Of a DNA stretch of 64,000 nucleotides, positions 35,880-45,924 are shown one piece after another. How positions within the stretch are numbered: the first letter of the stretch is position 1; each line of letters begins with the position of its first letter. Under the pieces are notes generated by a model, which was given only the letters and a program-made list of their open reading frames with translations, was not told the origin of the DNA and did no database searches. The translations under genes and the position numbers were made by a program. Origin of the DNA: Paenibacillaceae bacterium. GTDB lineage: Bacteria; Bacillota; Bacilli; Paenibacillales; Paenibacillaceae. The stretch covers positions 124,001-188,000 of the forward strand of contig REGQ01000058.1 of assembly GCA_004134985.1 (NCBI GenBank). Reading direction: 5' to 3'.

Positions 35880-36641
35880 TCAAAACTCATTGTAGCTTGT
35901 AAATTTATCGTAATTTATTTCTTCGTCCGGTGTATTGCGAAGCTCAATAATGCAATCGAACGTTCCATAATCGTATTTGGATTCTTTAATAAAAATATCC
36001 GGGTGCTCAATAACTTTTGTTGCGGGCATGACCATAATTTCCTGAAGCAGCGCATGATGTTTTTCATTGGAGCGAATCGTGCTGACAATACCGTCGATGA
36101 TAAAAATATTGTTGTCGTTCATTTCCTCTTCCGACAGCTGGCTTCTCACGGTCTGACGCAATAAGGTCGAGGAAACAAATGTCCATCGCTTATTGGAGCA
36201 TACGCTTCCGGCAATGATTGACTCGGTTTTCCCAACCCTTGGCATACCCCTGAGGCCTACAACCTGATTCCCTTCCCGCTTGAATACTTCACCCAGGAAA
36301 TCGACCAAAAGACCCAGCTCGTCCCGGGTAAAACGAAAGGTTTTCTTGTCATCGGAATCCCGCTCAATATATCTTCCATGGCGAACCGCCAAAATATCGA
36401 CCAGTTTAGGCGTGCGCAGGGCGTTCAAAGTAATGTTGTCCACTTTTCGCAGCATTTTACCCAACAGCTCAATCTTCTCGTCATCGTCCGTCTGCAGCAG
36501 CATGCCGCGTGTCCGGTCTTCTACACCATTAATCGTCATTATGTTCACTTCAAGCATCCCAAGCAGCGATGCGATATCGCCGAGCAGGCCGGGACGGTTT
36601 TTATGTATCTTGTATTCCATATACCATTGTTTGCGTTCCAT
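35880..36641 (-). CDS. ymfK: YmfK family protein (DUF3388)
   Basis: A 253-residue protein that matches B. subtilis YmfK throughout. The N-terminal part looks like an ACT-type regulatory domain (EYKIHKNRPGLLGDIASLLGMLEVNIMTINGV). The central part carries a P-loop-like GMPRVGKTES and a strand FIIDGIVST that could be Walker B. Its biochemical role is unknown. The start at 36641 has GAGGTG upstream and matches the family; the open frame extends 29 codons further upstream without support. Confidence 0.9.
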   Translation of the reverse strand: MERKQWYMEYKIHKNRPGLLGDIASLLGMLEVNIMTINGVEDRTRGMLLQTDDDEKIELLGKMLRKVDNITLNALRTPKLVDILAVRHGRYIERDSDDKKTFRFTRDELGLLVDFLGEVFKREGNQVVGLRGMPRVGKTESIIAGSVCSNKRWTFVSSTLLRQTVRSQLSEEEMNDNNIFIIDGIVSTIRSNEKHHALLQEIMVMPATKVIEHPDIFIKESKYDYGTFDCIIELRNTPDEEINYDKFTSYNEF

Positions 36642-36759
36642 AAAACACCTCGTAGGCGAAAATTGTGTGATAATTGTGATGATGGCAATAAAAATGACAT
36701 TAGAAAATAATTCTACAGTTTTCGCCAAACTCCTGCAAGTCTTTTCACAAACATTGCAG

Positions 36760-36783
36760 AAAAGCCCCCTGAAGGGAGGCTTT
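36760..36783 (-). terminator. Hairpin between ymfJ and ymfK
   Basis: On the minus strand AAAGCCTCCC / GGGGGCTTTT form a stem with a 4-nt loop, followed by CTG. It lies 15 nt past the ymfJ stop. The T-tail is only four bases. Confidence 0.6.
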
Positions 36784-36797
36784 CCTGCAAAGCGGTA

Positions 36798-37049
36798 TTA
36801 CGAGTTTTGAACAAGCTTCACCATAAGCCGAGCAATGGTCTTGCGCTCTTCCTCATTGCCGACATCCCAAATCTCCTTAAGCGTACGCTCCTGGTGATTT
36901 TTGGGATCCACTTTTTCACCAAGAAAGTTGCCAATTTCGTAGGCGAGCTTCGAGATGGTTTCTTCACTTAACCCGATTTTCTTCGCTTGTTCAACGCGGT
37001 CAGCCAAAAATTCTTTCCAAGTATCAAAATTTGTAAGAACTGTGGACAT
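36798..37049 (-). CDS. ymfJ: YmfJ family protein (DUF3243)
   Basis: An 83-residue, mostly helical soluble protein. It begins VLTNFDTWKEFLADRVEQAKKIGLSEETI and contains the KVDPKNHQERTLKEIWDVG segment typical of DUF3243. Function unknown. AAGGAGG precedes the ATG. The genomic place between ymfI and ymfK matches B. subtilis. Confidence 0.9.
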   Translation of the reverse strand: MSTVLTNFDTWKEFLADRVEQAKKIGLSEETISKLAYEIGNFLGEKVDPKNHQERTLKEIWDVGNEEERKTIARLMVKLVQNS

Positions 37050-37160
37050 GCTGATAGCCTCCTTAAAATGATTAAGCTTGAGAAAGACGATTCAACAGTC
37101 CTATTGTTTGCCCAAGGGCTTATAATTATTCGACGATACAGCGCCGGTCAAAGTTTCATG

Positions 37161-37907
37161 TTAAGTAATCCATCCGCCATTCGGACTAATAATTTGTCCA
37201 GTAATATAGCTTGATTCGGGTAGTGCGAGAAAATAAACGAGCGAGGCAATTTCCTTGGGCTCACCAAACCGGCCAGCCGGTATTTCCTCGGCAAGCATGG
37301 CTTTTTCATTGTCATCAAGCTGGTCATTCATCGTGGTATTAATGGCGCCGGGCGCCACTGCATTGACCGTAACGCCAGAGGGAGCCAGCTCCTTCGCCAA
37401 CGCTTTGGAGAAAGCGTTCATTCCGCCTTTGGTCGTGGAATACAGCACCTCGCAAGAGGCGCCTGAAATTCCCCACACGGAGGAAACATTGATGATTCGG
37501 CCATACTTTTGCTTAATCATCGCGGGCATGAACAGCTGTGTGCACAAAAACATGCCCTTTAGATTAACATTCATCACATTATCCCAATCTTCATCAGAAA
37601 CTTCGGAGAGCATGCCAAAATGGGATATACCTGCATTATTTACCAAAATATCCGGAACCATACCACTTTGCTCCAGTTTCTCCCGCATACGCAGCAGTTG
37701 TTCCCTGGATCGCAAATCGGCGCTTACGGTCATTACATTGGCTCCGCTTCGCATGCACATTCGTGCGGTCTGATTGGCTTCCTCATGGGAATGCAAATAA
37801 TGGAGAACAAGATTCATCCCCTCGGCGGCAAAGCGCTGCGCAATGGCAGCGCCGATGCCGCGGCTTGCTCCAGTAACAAGCACGGTCATTTCATTCAACG
37901 GCTTCAT
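37161..37907 (-). CDS. ymfI: Short-chain dehydrogenase/reductase (YmfI, FabG-like)
   Basis: A 248-residue Rossmann-fold oxidoreductase. The nucleotide motif is TGASRGIG, NNAG is present, and the catalytic triad is Ser (INVSSVWG), Tyr and Lys (YSTTKGGM). The terminal family motif PxGRxGxPxEIA is recognisable. It resembles 3-oxoacyl-ACP reductase FabG, but its position within the ymf block points to the YmfI branch; the substrate is unproven. ATG 37907 lies 4 bp after the ymfH stop with no clear ribosome site, so coupling is likely. Confidence 0.92.
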   Translation of the reverse strand: MKPLNEMTVLVTGASRGIGAAIAQRFAAEGMNLVLHYLHSHEEANQTARMCMRSGANVMTVSADLRSREQLLRMREKLEQSGMVPDILVNNAGISHFGMLSEVSDEDWDNVMNVNLKGMFLCTQLFMPAMIKQKYGRIINVSSVWGISGASCEVLYSTTKGGMNAFSKALAKELAPSGVTVNAVAPGAINTTMNDQLDDNEKAMLAEEIPAGRFGEPKEIASLVYFLALPESSYITGQIISPNGGWIT

Positions 37908-37910
37908 GTT

Positions 37911-39191
37911 CTATTGCTTGCTCACAATCGAAATCGCCAACTGGTCCCAGTTGAAATGCTCGCGCATGCGCTCGTTTGCTTCGGCAAGCGTTACCCCCTC
38001 ATACAGCGAAAGAATTTTAAAGAGGTCGCCCTCACGAAATTTATAGCGGGTAAATTCGTTGGCAATCGTTTCCGGCGAATTCAGCATGCGCAAGTAACCG
38101 CCAATCCGTTTGCGGCGCGTACGCTCAAACACTTCCGCATCAATCCCTTCCGCCAATGCCTGATCAATGGCACTGCGTACGCTGGCCAGCAACGCATCAG
38201 GATCGCGTGTGTCGCCTCCGATAATAGAGAATGCATAATCATGGCTCGAATTGTATTCATAGCCAAACGAATCTGAAATTAGATTGTCATCGTACAGCTT
38301 CTGGTATAGCTTCGTACTTGAGCCAAGCAGTGAATCCAGCATCAGTTTCGTTACCGCCTCCCGATGCTGCAATTGTTCTGCATCAGCGGCAGGCTCCACC
38401 TCTTTGAAGCCGAATAGGCATTTGTCAATGGAAACCGGCAGTTTGATTTCTTTGCGCGGAATTTTGACACCTGATGGCTCGGTGTCGGTTTTGCGCTTAA
38501 TTTGGGGAAGCGGCGCGTACGATTTGGCAGCTTGATTGTCGCGAACCAGCTTCATAATTTCTTCCGCATCTACCCCGCCGACGACAAACAGCAGCATATT
38601 TGACGGATGATAGAACGTCTCGTAACATTTATACAATGTCTCTTTATTGATGGCGTAGATTGATTCCACTGTCCCAGCGATGTCGATATGCACAGGATGG
38701 TTATGATACAGCGCATCAATTAAGCCCATATAAACCCGCCAATCCGGGTTATCTTTATACATATTGATTTCCTGCTCGATAATCCCCTTTTCCTTCTCCA
38801 CATTTTCATCGGTGAAATAAGGATTTTGTACAAAATCAAGCAGCGTTTGCAAATTTTCATGAATTTGCCCGGTTGCGGAGAACAAGTATACCGTCCGGTC
38901 AAAACTTGTAAAGGCGTTGGAGGACGCTCCCTGCGAAGCAAATGTCGAGAAAACATCGCCGGTCGGCTCTTCGAACATTTTATGCTCCAGGAAATGGGCA
39001 ACCCCGTCAGGCATCCGCTCAAATGGCTGCTCGCCAACGGCAAACCAGTTGTCTACTGAACCAAAACGGGTTGCAAATGACGCATACGTTTTTTGAAAGC
39101 CCGGTTTCGACAGCACATAGACGGAAAGGCCATTGGGCAAAACTTCATGAAACAACGTTTCCTGAACATCAGAGTAAGCTAACGTCTTCAT
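37911..39191 (-). CDS. ymfH: M16-family zinc peptidase (YmfH)
   Basis: A 426-residue protease of the pitrilysin/processing peptidase family. The inverted zinc motif HxxEH is present (AHFLEHKMFE), with the downstream Glu in the EKGIIEQEINMY helix. It probably works with the zinc-motif-lacking partner encoded just upstream, as in two-subunit M16 enzymes. ATG 39191 begins one nucleotide after that partner's stop, with AAGGAGG 12 nt upstream. The substrate is unknown. Confidence 0.93.
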   Translation of the reverse strand: MKTLAYSDVQETLFHEVLPNGLSVYVLSKPGFQKTYASFATRFGSVDNWFAVGEQPFERMPDGVAHFLEHKMFEEPTGDVFSTFASQGASSNAFTSFDRTVYLFSATGQIHENLQTLLDFVQNPYFTDENVEKEKGIIEQEINMYKDNPDWRVYMGLIDALYHNHPVHIDIAGTVESIYAINKETLYKCYETFYHPSNMLLFVVGGVDAEEIMKLVRDNQAAKSYAPLPQIKRKTDTEPSGVKIPRKEIKLPVSIDKCLFGFKEVEPAADAEQLQHREAVTKLMLDSLLGSSTKLYQKLYDDNLISDSFGYEYNSSHDYAFSIIGGDTRDPDALLASVRSAIDQALAEGIDAEVFERTRRKRIGGYLRMLNSPETIANEFTRYKFREGDLFKILSLYEGVTLAEANERMREHFNWDQLAISIVSKQ

Positions 39192-39192
39192 C

Positions 39193-40479
39193 TTACGATT
39201 GCGCCTCCTTCCCATCCCGCAGGAAATAAACCGTATCCAGTTCCACGCCGCTCGCGACTTCCGCTACCTGTTCGGGAGTTACTGCCTCAATGGCTGCAAT
39301 CAGCTCATCCGCTGTGCGAGTCCGTCCGGAAAGTACGGCATTATAATCGAAACCAACCATCTCAAATGCGGAGTCCTGCATTTCACGCAGCTGGTTCGTA
39401 ATCATCGCTTTTGTCTGGTTCATCTCCAGCGGGCTTAACTGTCCGGCTCTCATGCTGTCCAGCTGCTCTTTGATAATTTCCGACGCACGCTCGTAATTTT
39501 GCGTTTCAATACCTGACTGGATCGTACAGATCCCCTTATGTCCATCAAGCCGTGAAGCAGCGTAATAGGCAAGCGATGCCTTCTCACGCACATTGATGAA
39601 TAGCTTGGAATGCGGATAACCGCCGAGTATGCCGTTGTAAAGAAGCAGCGCAGGATAGCGATCATCACTGTAGCCAACATTGGTTCGAAGGCCCATATTA
39701 AGCTTGCCTTGGCTTACATCCATCGTCTCGATGATGGTCTTGACCTCGGTCACCTGATGGGCAACGCTAACAGCGTTGAATGACGCAGGCTCGCCGCCTT
39801 TTGTCTGAAACGCCTGCTCCACAATCGGCCGCACTTCTTCAAGCGTCGTATCGCCGGCAATGTACAAGTCAAACGCAGCATTTTGAATCCAAGATTCGTA
39901 ATTTGCATATAAAGATGAAGCATCAAGCTGGTCCAGATCAGCAATTCGGCCAAGCGGATGAAGACGATAAGGCTCGCCGGCGCACATTTCCTCCAGACAG
40001 CGTTCTGCCGCGTAACGGATTTTGTCGTTCACAATGGCTTCCAGCCGTTTCTGCAGCGTCCGCTGCTCCGCGGCAACGTACGCGCTACGGAAAGCGCCGT
40101 GCTCCAGCGCCGGATCAGTCACCACTTCACCAAGAAATTTCAATGCTTCGGTAAGCAGAGAGGTTTTGGATGAAACAAAACGGTCATGGATAATATCCAA
40201 CCGGAATTGAATGATTTGCGAATCGCCCCGCTTATAGACATCAAAGCCAAAACCAGCGCCATACATATCATCAAGCCGTTCGCGAAAAGCAAGCGTCTCC
40301 GGAGTAGAAGCCGTTCCTCTGCGCAGTACAAAAGGAGTCAGAGCTGTAGGAGTAACCTTTTGTTCGTCGAGCGGGATGCCTGCATACAAAGTTATTGCAA
40401 ATGTTTTAAAGCGTTTGGTCGGCAGCACATGCAGCCGAAACCGGTCATGCCGGCCTCTTTCAAAATACGTCTCTGTCAC
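39193..40479 (-). CDS. ymfF: M16-family peptidase-like protein lacking the zinc motif (YmfF)
   Basis: A 428-residue M16 homologue in which the region corresponding to the catalytic motif reads FVLRRGTASTPETLAFRERL, without HxxEH. It should therefore be the non-catalytic partner of YmfH. GTG 40479 was chosen because GAAGGAG lies 10 nt upstream and the protein then starts TETYFERGRHDRFRLHVLP; the open frame to 40518 runs through the ribosome site. It is the first gene of the ymf block here. Confidence 0.9.
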   Translation of the reverse strand: MTETYFERGRHDRFRLHVLPTKRFKTFAITLYAGIPLDEQKVTPTALTPFVLRRGTASTPETLAFRERLDDMYGAGFGFDVYKRGDSQIIQFRLDIIHDRFVSSKTSLLTEALKFLGEVVTDPALEHGAFRSAYVAAEQRTLQKRLEAIVNDKIRYAAERCLEEMCAGEPYRLHPLGRIADLDQLDASSLYANYESWIQNAAFDLYIAGDTTLEEVRPIVEQAFQTKGGEPASFNAVSVAHQVTEVKTIIETMDVSQGKLNMGLRTNVGYSDDRYPALLLYNGILGGYPHSKLFINVREKASLAYYAASRLDGHKGICTIQSGIETQNYERASEIIKEQLDSMRAGQLSPLEMNQTKAMITNQLREMQDSAFEMVGFDYNAVLSGRTRTADELIAAIEAVTPEQVAEVASGVELDTVYFLRDGKEAQS

Positions 40480-40569
40480 TTTGCAATTGCTCCTTCCGTC
40501 GCAGCGTATAGCGTCCATTTTATGCCGGAATTCATTATTCTATACCATTCTAACCTATCCGAAAAGGAA

Positions 40570-40607
40570 GAAGCAACCCGATGCTCATTTCGATCACGGG
40601 TTACTTC
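40570..40607 (-). terminator. Terminator of sleB
   Basis: An 11-bp stem GAAGCAACCCG / CGGGTTACTTC with one mismatch. On the minus strand the tail is TTCCTTTTCGG. It lies about 12 nt past the sleB stop. Confidence 0.7.
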
Positions 40608-40619
40608 CTTGGGTGCATG

Positions 40620-41393
40620 CTACATGCAGAAAATATGTTTGCCGATCGTCATGACCTGCGGTCTTGTCCAAATCCATTTGGACGTTGCAGTGACCGGATT
40701 GAAATAATAGAGGCAGCCGCGGGTAGGGTCCGTGCCGTTAATTGCATCCTGTACAGCTCGGCGGGCCTTCTCGTTCGGCTCAAGATAAATCTGTCCGTCG
40801 GCAACTGCGGTGAAGGCGCGTGGTTGAAAAATTACGCCTGAGACGGTGTTGGGAAAGCTCTGGGATTTGACCCGGTTAATGATGACTGCGGCAACGGCGA
40901 CCTGGCCTTCATAAGGCTCGCCGCGCGCTTCGCCGTAAACCGCATTGGCCATCAGCTTCAGATCATTCTCTGATAGTCCGAGACGGTTTGATTGCGTTAG
41001 ATCGCCGCCGCTATCGGCAGCGCCCTGGTCTTGACCTTGACCGGACGAAGGCGATTCTTTGCCGGTAGGCTTCCATGACTTCGTAGCTTCCCATAGTTTA
41101 AGCTTCGTCTTCGCTCCGACGACCCCATCTGACTTCAAGCCGAATTTCCATTGAAACCAGGTAACCGCATTGCCTGTCTTTGAACCAAACTGCCCGTCAA
41201 TCTCGCCATCATAATACCCCAGAAACTTCAGTCGGCCTTGCAGCTCATATACATCCGTTCCGGAAGCGCCTTGTTTAAGCGTAGCATTGCTGAAGGTTTC
41301 TGTCGCAATACTATCCCCTGTATGTTTCATAGTGTAGACACCTAGCAACAGCGCAACCATTACTGCTGTCAAGACAAGGATTCGATTTCTCAT
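40620..41393 (-). CDS. sleB: Spore cortex-lytic enzyme SleB
   Basis: A 257-residue protein: an N-terminal signal/anchor helix (about 5-22), a peptidoglycan-binding_1 domain (about 40-105; LKQGASGTDVYELQGRLKFLGYYDGEIDG), a Ser/Gln linker, and a C-terminal Hydrolase_2 domain with NAVYGEARGEPYEGQVAVAAVIINRV, which includes the catalytic Glu. SleB is a lytic transglycosylase that degrades spore cortex during germination. A sigma-G-like promoter lies upstream. A ypeB partner is not adjacent, unlike many Bacillus. The ribosome site is weak (AAAGG, 13-nt spacing). Confidence 0.95.
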   Translation of the reverse strand: MRNRILVLTAVMVALLLGVYTMKHTGDSIATETFSNATLKQGASGTDVYELQGRLKFLGYYDGEIDGQFGSKTGNAVTWFQWKFGLKSDGVVGAKTKLKLWEATKSWKPTGKESPSSGQGQDQGAADSGGDLTQSNRLGLSENDLKLMANAVYGEARGEPYEGQVAVAAVIINRVKSQSFPNTVSGVIFQPRAFTAVADGQIYLEPNEKARRAVQDAINGTDPTRGCLYYFNPVTATSKWIWTRPQVMTIGKHIFCM

Positions 41394-41456
41394 GCTGTGG
41401 ACTCAGCCTTTCTCTAGCTTAGTTGGCATTCGCAAATTGCGAACGCTGCTTGTCCC

Positions 41457-41487
41457 TAGTATGAGAAATGATTTCGTTGTCTATGCA
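41457..41487 (-). promoter_or_regulatory. Sigma-G-like promoter of sleB
   Basis: On the minus strand GCATA within TGCATA (41482-41487) matches the sigma-G -35 (gHATR), and CATACTA (41457-41463) matches the -10, with 18 bp between them. sleB is forespore-expressed in B. subtilis, which supports the call. Confidence 0.82.
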
Positions 41488-41518
41488 CTTGTTGCCCGCA
41501 CTCCCTGATTATGCCAAT

Positions 41519-41565
41519 AAAGCTGCCGCTCCAGCGCATATTAACGCACTGGAAACGACAGCTTC
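41519..41565 (-). terminator. Terminator of spoIIIE/ftsK
   Basis: A long imperfect stem of about 20 bp (AAGCTGTCGTTTCCAGTGCG / TGCGCTGGAGCGGCAGCTTT on the minus strand) with a 6-nt loop lies 30 nt past the translocase stop. The tail is T-poor (ATTGG). Confidence 0.65.
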
Positions 41566-41594
41566 AATAATTGACGGTTCACTTAAATTGCATG

Positions 41595-44264
41595 TTAGGA
41601 TGAAATTTTCGAAGCTTGATGCTGCTCGATCGAAACCAGCACCTCACGGGGTTTGCTGCCTTCATACGGGCCGACAATGCTGCGTGCTTCCATCTGATCG
41701 ATCAGTCTGGCCGCCCGAGTATAACCGATACGCATTCTGCGCTGCAGCAGCGACACGGAGGCCTGTTTGGCCTCTACAACAATTTGCACGGCCTGATCAA
41801 ACAATTCATCGAGCTGAGCATCCATATTCTGATCGTTCTCCTCGATTTCCGGCACGAGATCTTCCTTGTATTCCGCCTCTGCTTGTCCGCGCGCATAATT
41901 GACGATCGTTTCAACTTCCTGATCAGACAGAAAAGCGCCTTGCACCCTTATCGGCTTCGACATGCCGACCGGCAGAAACAGCATATCCCCTCGGCCGAGC
42001 AGCTTCTCTGCGCCAGCCATATCCAGAATTGTCCGGGAATCGATCTGCGAAGAAACGCCAAATGCGATCCGGGAAGGGATATTAGCCTTGATAACGCCTG
42101 TAATGACATCTACAGACGGACGCTGGGTAGCGATAATCAGATGGATGCCTGCCGCCCGCGCCATCTGGGCAAGCCTCGTTATCGCGTCTTCCACATCGCC
42201 TGCGGCGACCATCATCAGATCCGCAAGCTCGTCGACAATTACGACGATCAGTGGAAGTATCGCAGCCGGATTATCCTTCATTAAATTGTTGTAGCCTTCA
42301 ATATTACGCGTGCCGGATTTAGAGAACAGCTCATAGCGCTTCTCCATCTCCACTACGATTTTCTTAAGCGCCAGCGAAGCGCGGCGCGGATCCGTAACAA
42401 CCGGCGCCAGAAGATGAGGAATGCCATTGTAGACATTCAGCTCAACCATCTTGGGGTCAATCATCAGAAAACGCACTTCATCCGGTGCCGCTTTGTAGAG
42501 AATGCTCGTAATAATCCCGTTGATACAAACCGACTTCCCCGAGCCTGTCGCGCCGGCGACGAGCAGATGGGGCATCTTCGCCAGATCGCCAACAATCGGC
42601 TGTCCGGAAATATCCCGGCCGAAAACAATTGACAGCTTGGAAGAGGCGTGCTGGAATGCCGGTGTCTCCATCACCTCACGCATTGTGACGACGGAAACTT
42701 CCGTATTCGGCACTTCAATACCGATCGCAGACTTGCCCGGAATCGGTGCCTCCATTCGAATATCCTTGGCAGCCAGAGCCAGTGCGATATCGTCGGTGAG
42801 CCCGACGATCCGGCTGACCTTCACCCCTGAAGCAGGCTGCACTTCATAACGGGTAACGGCAGGACCGCGCACAACGTCGAGCACGGTCGCCCGAACGCCA
42901 AAGCTCTCAAGCGTTGCCTCCAGCTTCCGTCTGGAATCACTTGCGTCAGCACCGCCAAATTTGCCTTGTTTCGGCCGGGCCAGCAGCGCAAGGGAAGGCA
43001 GCTTGTACGGAATCGGTACAGGCGTCCCCGTTACTGCGCCTTGAGCCGCACCCAGTACAGCTGTTTGGTCAGGTGCAGGCTGCCCTTCCGCGCCTTCAAG
43101 CAAATGATCCGGCGCTTCGGCATCTCCCGAATTGCCGCTGTCGTCGTACAACTCTCCTTCGACAGCAGGCAGTTGACTCGTCCCGTCTGGATCTGGCGGA
43201 ATAAGCGCATCCGGCCAGATCAGCGAGCTGTCTGCAGGAATCTCCTCAATCTGCTGCTCCCAAGGCGGGATTGCATCAACGTGATCAGCATCGCCGTCCC
43301 TTTCCTTTCTTTCGAAAACCTCTGGCTGTTGTTCCTGCCATGCAGAAGCAGCCGTATGTACGTCGGCGTTGTCATCATATCCCTGCTCATTTCGGCTGTG
43401 CTGCTGCTTCTGCTCTTCTTTTTCGCCCAGCATTCCGGCGAGCTTGTCCTGCAGCCATACAGCGATAGCCGACGGCTTCTTAGCCTTGCTGCGCTCAGCT
43501 CTTCCCGGCCGCTCATCTTGTTCTTCCAGATCATCCAGTTCATCGTCATCGTCAAGCACAAGGACCGGCACATCTTTCTCCGGCGTCTTTCTGGCTTGGG
43601 TACGCTTCACTTTCTGCTGTTTTCTCCGATTTGCCGCAGCGGCGGCAAATTTCCGCCGGAGCAGTTCCGCTAAGTGACTGCCGCGGCGGTAAATGATTTT
43701 GGACAGTTCGACATAGGATTTCCCGGTTATGAGCATGACCGAAATGGCAAACATAACGATCAACACAAATTTAGCTCCGAAATAGCCAAATAGCCAATAC
43801 AGGATCGAGTACTGAATCGCTCCCGCATAACCGCCGCTCACCGCTCTAGACATCATCGGCTTATGCGCGTCTTCGCTCGTAAGCAGTTCGCTTCGAATAT
43901 CCCTGCCTAACGCATACATCACCTCACTGGCGGTAAACTCACCGGCGGGAGCAAGCTTAAGATCAATTTCGGAAATAGCGCTCATCAACGTTAACGCCAG
44001 CACAAATAGCACCAGTCCGGTTTTGCGGTTAGACCACCCTGACGGCCAGGCCCGCTTCACCATGACGACCAAGCCGACATAAATGCCAACAAGCGCCAGC
44101 GCAAAATAAAACTTGCCAAGGAACAAGCCGAACAGCTTGGACAACGATCGTCCAACAGCGGCTTCCCCCGACAAGGCAATGACTGAGATCGTTATAAGTA
44201 AAATACCGTACACTTCATATTTTAAATTGACGGCAAGTGAATTTTTTTTACGTTTACGCTTCAC
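41595..44264 (-). CDS. SpoIIIE/FtsK-type DNA translocase
   Basis: An 889-residue septal DNA pump. It has four membrane helices in the first ~190 residues, a long acidic, low-complexity linker, then the FtsK motor with Walker [14 protein letters not shown], Walker [15 protein letters not shown] and an [15 protein letters not shown] segment. The C-terminal gamma winged helix (about 820-885) reads DNA orientation sequences. Given the spore gene context it probably fills the SpoIIIE role of moving the chromosome into the forespore, but FtsK/SftA paralogues cannot be excluded from sequence alone. GTG 44264 lies 9 nt after GAGGTGA. Confidence 0.93.
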   Translation of the reverse strand: MKRKRKKNSLAVNLKYEVYGILLITISVIALSGEAAVGRSLSKLFGLFLGKFYFALALVGIYVGLVVMVKRAWPSGWSNRKTGLVLFVLALTLMSAISEIDLKLAPAGEFTASEVMYALGRDIRSELLTSEDAHKPMMSRAVSGGYAGAIQYSILYWLFGYFGAKFVLIVMFAISVMLITGKSYVELSKIIYRRGSHLAELLRRKFAAAAANRRKQQKVKRTQARKTPEKDVPVLVLDDDDELDDLEEQDERPGRAERSKAKKPSAIAVWLQDKLAGMLGEKEEQKQQHSRNEQGYDDNADVHTAASAWQEQQPEVFERKERDGDADHVDAIPPWEQQIEEIPADSSLIWPDALIPPDPDGTSQLPAVEGELYDDSGNSGDAEAPDHLLEGAEGQPAPDQTAVLGAAQGAVTGTPVPIPYKLPSLALLARPKQGKFGGADASDSRRKLEATLESFGVRATVLDVVRGPAVTRYEVQPASGVKVSRIVGLTDDIALALAAKDIRMEAPIPGKSAIGIEVPNTEVSVVTMREVMETPAFQHASSKLSIVFGRDISGQPIVGDLAKMPHLLVAGATGSGKSVCINGIITSILYKAAPDEVRFLMIDPKMVELNVYNGIPHLLAPVVTDPRRASLALKKIVVEMEKRYELFSKSGTRNIEGYNNLMKDNPAAILPLIVVIVDELADLMMVAAGDVEDAITRLAQMARAAGIHLIIATQRPSVDVITGVIKANIPSRIAFGVSSQIDSRTILDMAGAEKLLGRGDMLFLPVGMSKPIRVQGAFLSDQEVETIVNYARGQAEAEYKEDLVPEIEENDQNMDAQLDELFDQAVQIVVEAKQASVSLLQRRMRIGYTRAARLIDQMEARSIVGPYEGSKPREVLVSIEQHQASKISS

Positions 44265-44290
44265 CAAATTAGGTCACCTCTTGGTACAGT

Positions 44291-44299
44291 ATTATACCA
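44291..44299 (-). promoter_or_regulatory. Extended -10 promoter of spoIIIE/ftsK
   Basis: On the minus strand a consensus TATAAT preceded by TGG (extended -10) lies about 25 nt before the start codon; no good -35 is present. The leader is short. Confidence 0.6.
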
Positions 44300-44388
44300 T
44301 AAGAGGACAAATGTTCCTATTCGGTTGCAAATTATTTTTAATTTGCGAACAAAACGCTCTATCTAAAACCGTCATTTATGCTTATCCT

Positions 44389-44610
44389 TTACGATTTTTT
44401 GCCGTATGTCAGCATTGTGCCAGGCGTCAGTTCCGGGCGCAAGTAATCTTCGAGCGATCCCTGCAGTACTCTGACAACGCGCCCAATGCCTGGAGCGACA
44501 GGCTCGACAGACAGCAGTACGCTGCCATAGTGAATTTCAACAGCTGGCTCGCGGTCATTATTGACCCCATCCAGCACCGCTTCAAGCGGCATGCTTGTAT
44601 ACAGTGTCAT
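44389..44610 (-). CDS. ylzJ: YlzJ-like family protein
   Basis: A 73-residue protein ([14 protein letters not shown] ... [13 protein letters not shown] ... LRPELTPG) matching the YlzJ family of unknown function. The ATG overlaps the stop of the ClpP-like gene (ATGA), so translation is coupled. In B. subtilis ylzJ likewise follows the tepA homologue. Confidence 0.85.
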   Translation of the reverse strand: MTLYTSMPLEAVLDGVNNDREPAVEIHYGSVLLSVEPVAPGIGRVVRVLQGSLEDYLRPELTPGTMLTYGKKS

Positions 44611-45359
44611 TGGAGCGCACCGCCCATCGCATGCGTCTGCTGCTTGCGGGCATTGATCTGTCTGGTCAGCTCGCTGATCGCGTCGCCTACGCCGCCCACT
44701 GCATCGATCAGCCCATCGCGCACTGCATCCTGGCCGATAACCGTCGTACCGATATCGCGAGCAAGCTCTCCGGTTTTGAACATCAGTTCCTTGAACCGGA
44801 ACTCAGTGATGTTGGAGTGGGAGGTAACGAACCGCACTACTCGCTCCTGCATTTTATCCATATATTCAAATGTCTGGGGCACGCCGATCACCATGCCGTT
44901 CAGCCGGATCGGATGGATAGTCATCGTTGCCGTTTCAGCAATGAAGGATTTATTGCCTGCCACCGCAATCGGAACGCCAATTGAATGACCGCCGCCCAGC
45001 ACCAGCGTCACTGTCGGCTTGGACAGGGATGCGATCATTTCGGCGATCGCCAATCCTGCCTCCACATCGCCGCCGACTGTGTTGAGCACGACAAGCACCC
45101 CTTCAATTTTCATGTTCTGCTCGGCTGCAACCAATTGAGGGATAATATGCTCATACTTTGTCGTCTTGTTTTGCGGCGGGAGCACAAGATGGCCCTCCAC
45201 CTGACCAATAATTGTCATGCAATAGATGTTGGATTCCAGCATCGGCGCAGTTGTCTGCCCCAACTGTTGAATGGTCTCAACGATGGAAGGCTCTTTTTCC
45301 TGGGGCTCAGTAACGGGCTGATTTTGCTTTTGCGGATCTTCATTTCGATAAGTGTACAT
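44607..45359 (-). CDS. tepA: ClpP-family serine protease (TepA/YmfB, translocation-enhancing protein)
   Basis: A 250-residue ClpP-fold protein. The oxyanion motif lies in [17 protein letters not shown], the catalytic Ser in [10 protein letters not shown], and a His in TIHPIR. It lacks a signal peptide. The B. subtilis homologue was described as a translocation-enhancing peptidase and is also linked to degradation of small acid-soluble proteins during spore outgrowth. AGGAGGT precedes the ATG. It is followed by ylzJ and spoIIIE/ftsK in B. subtilis order. Confidence 0.9.
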   Translation of the reverse strand: MYTYRNEDPQKQNQPVTEPQEKEPSIVETIQQLGQTTAPMLESNIYCMTIIGQVEGHLVLPPQNKTTKYEHIIPQLVAAEQNMKIEGVLVVLNTVGGDVEAGLAIAEMIASLSKPTVTLVLGGGHSIGVPIAVAGNKSFIAETATMTIHPIRLNGMVIGVPQTFEYMDKMQERVVRFVTSHSNITEFRFKELMFKTGELARDIGTTVIGQDAVRDGLIDAVGGVGDAISELTRQINARKQQTHAMGGALQ

Positions 45360-45386
45360 TCTGCTACCTCCTCTGCTGGCGCAAAG

Positions 45387-45424
45387 AACTGCCCTTCAGG
45401 GCGACACAGCGCCCCGGGGCAGTT
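45387..45424 (-). terminator. Hairpin after ytfJ
   Basis: The stem AACTGCCC / GGGGCAGTT encloses a second GGGCG/CGCCC pairing, and the minus-strand tail is CTTTGCG. It lies 18 nt past the ytfJ stop. Confidence 0.6.
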
Positions 45425-45441
45425 CAGCCTTGCTATGCAAA

Positions 45442-45924
45442 TCAGCTCAAATTTCCGTGGACTTCGGTTTCTGGCGTCATGACAATGGAATCATTCAAGT
45501 TGGCATTCGATTCATTAGACGATTTGAACATCGTCTGAATGCGGTCGAACACTTTCGGTGCAGAATCGATGACACGCTCCATCAAGTGGGTTTGATTGTC
45601 CAGTGGAACAACTTTAACCCCTTCGGTGCCGACAACGAGAAAAGCGATCGGTGTAATGGATACCCCGCCGCCGCTGCCGCCGCCAAATGGCATTGCAACC
45701 TCGGCCTTGTTCGCTGTACCCGTTGTGGGAGCATGCCCTTCAAGCCCTTCATAACGGATGTCGCTTCCGCCCGCTACAAAACCAAATCCAACTTTGCTGA
45801 TCGGCATAATCACACTACCGTCAGGCGTTTGGACCGGGTCGCCGACGATCGTATTAACATCGACCATCTCCTTGATGTTTTCCATTGCGGTTTGCATCAA
45901 GCCTTGAATAGGATGTTCTGCCAT
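45442..45924 (-). CDS. ytfJ: Sporulation protein YtfJ (GerW family)
   Basis: A 160-residue protein beginning AEHPIQGLMQTAMENIKEMVDVNTIVGDPV, with a Gly-rich segment (FGGGSGGGVSITPIAFLVV). GerW/YtfJ is a forespore-expressed protein needed for germination with certain germinants. The start at 45924 has GGGAGGA at 8-nt spacing; the open frame upstream to 46014 lies inside the DUF2953 gene. The two genes overlap by 28 bp, as in the B. subtilis ytfI-ytfJ pair. Confidence 0.93.
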   Translation of the reverse strand: MAEHPIQGLMQTAMENIKEMVDVNTIVGDPVQTPDGSVIMPISKVGFGFVAGGSDIRYEGLEGHAPTTGTANKAEVAMPFGGGSGGGVSITPIAFLVVGTEGVKVVPLDNQTHLMERVIDSAPKVFDRIQTMFKSSNESNANLNDSIVMTPETEVHGNLS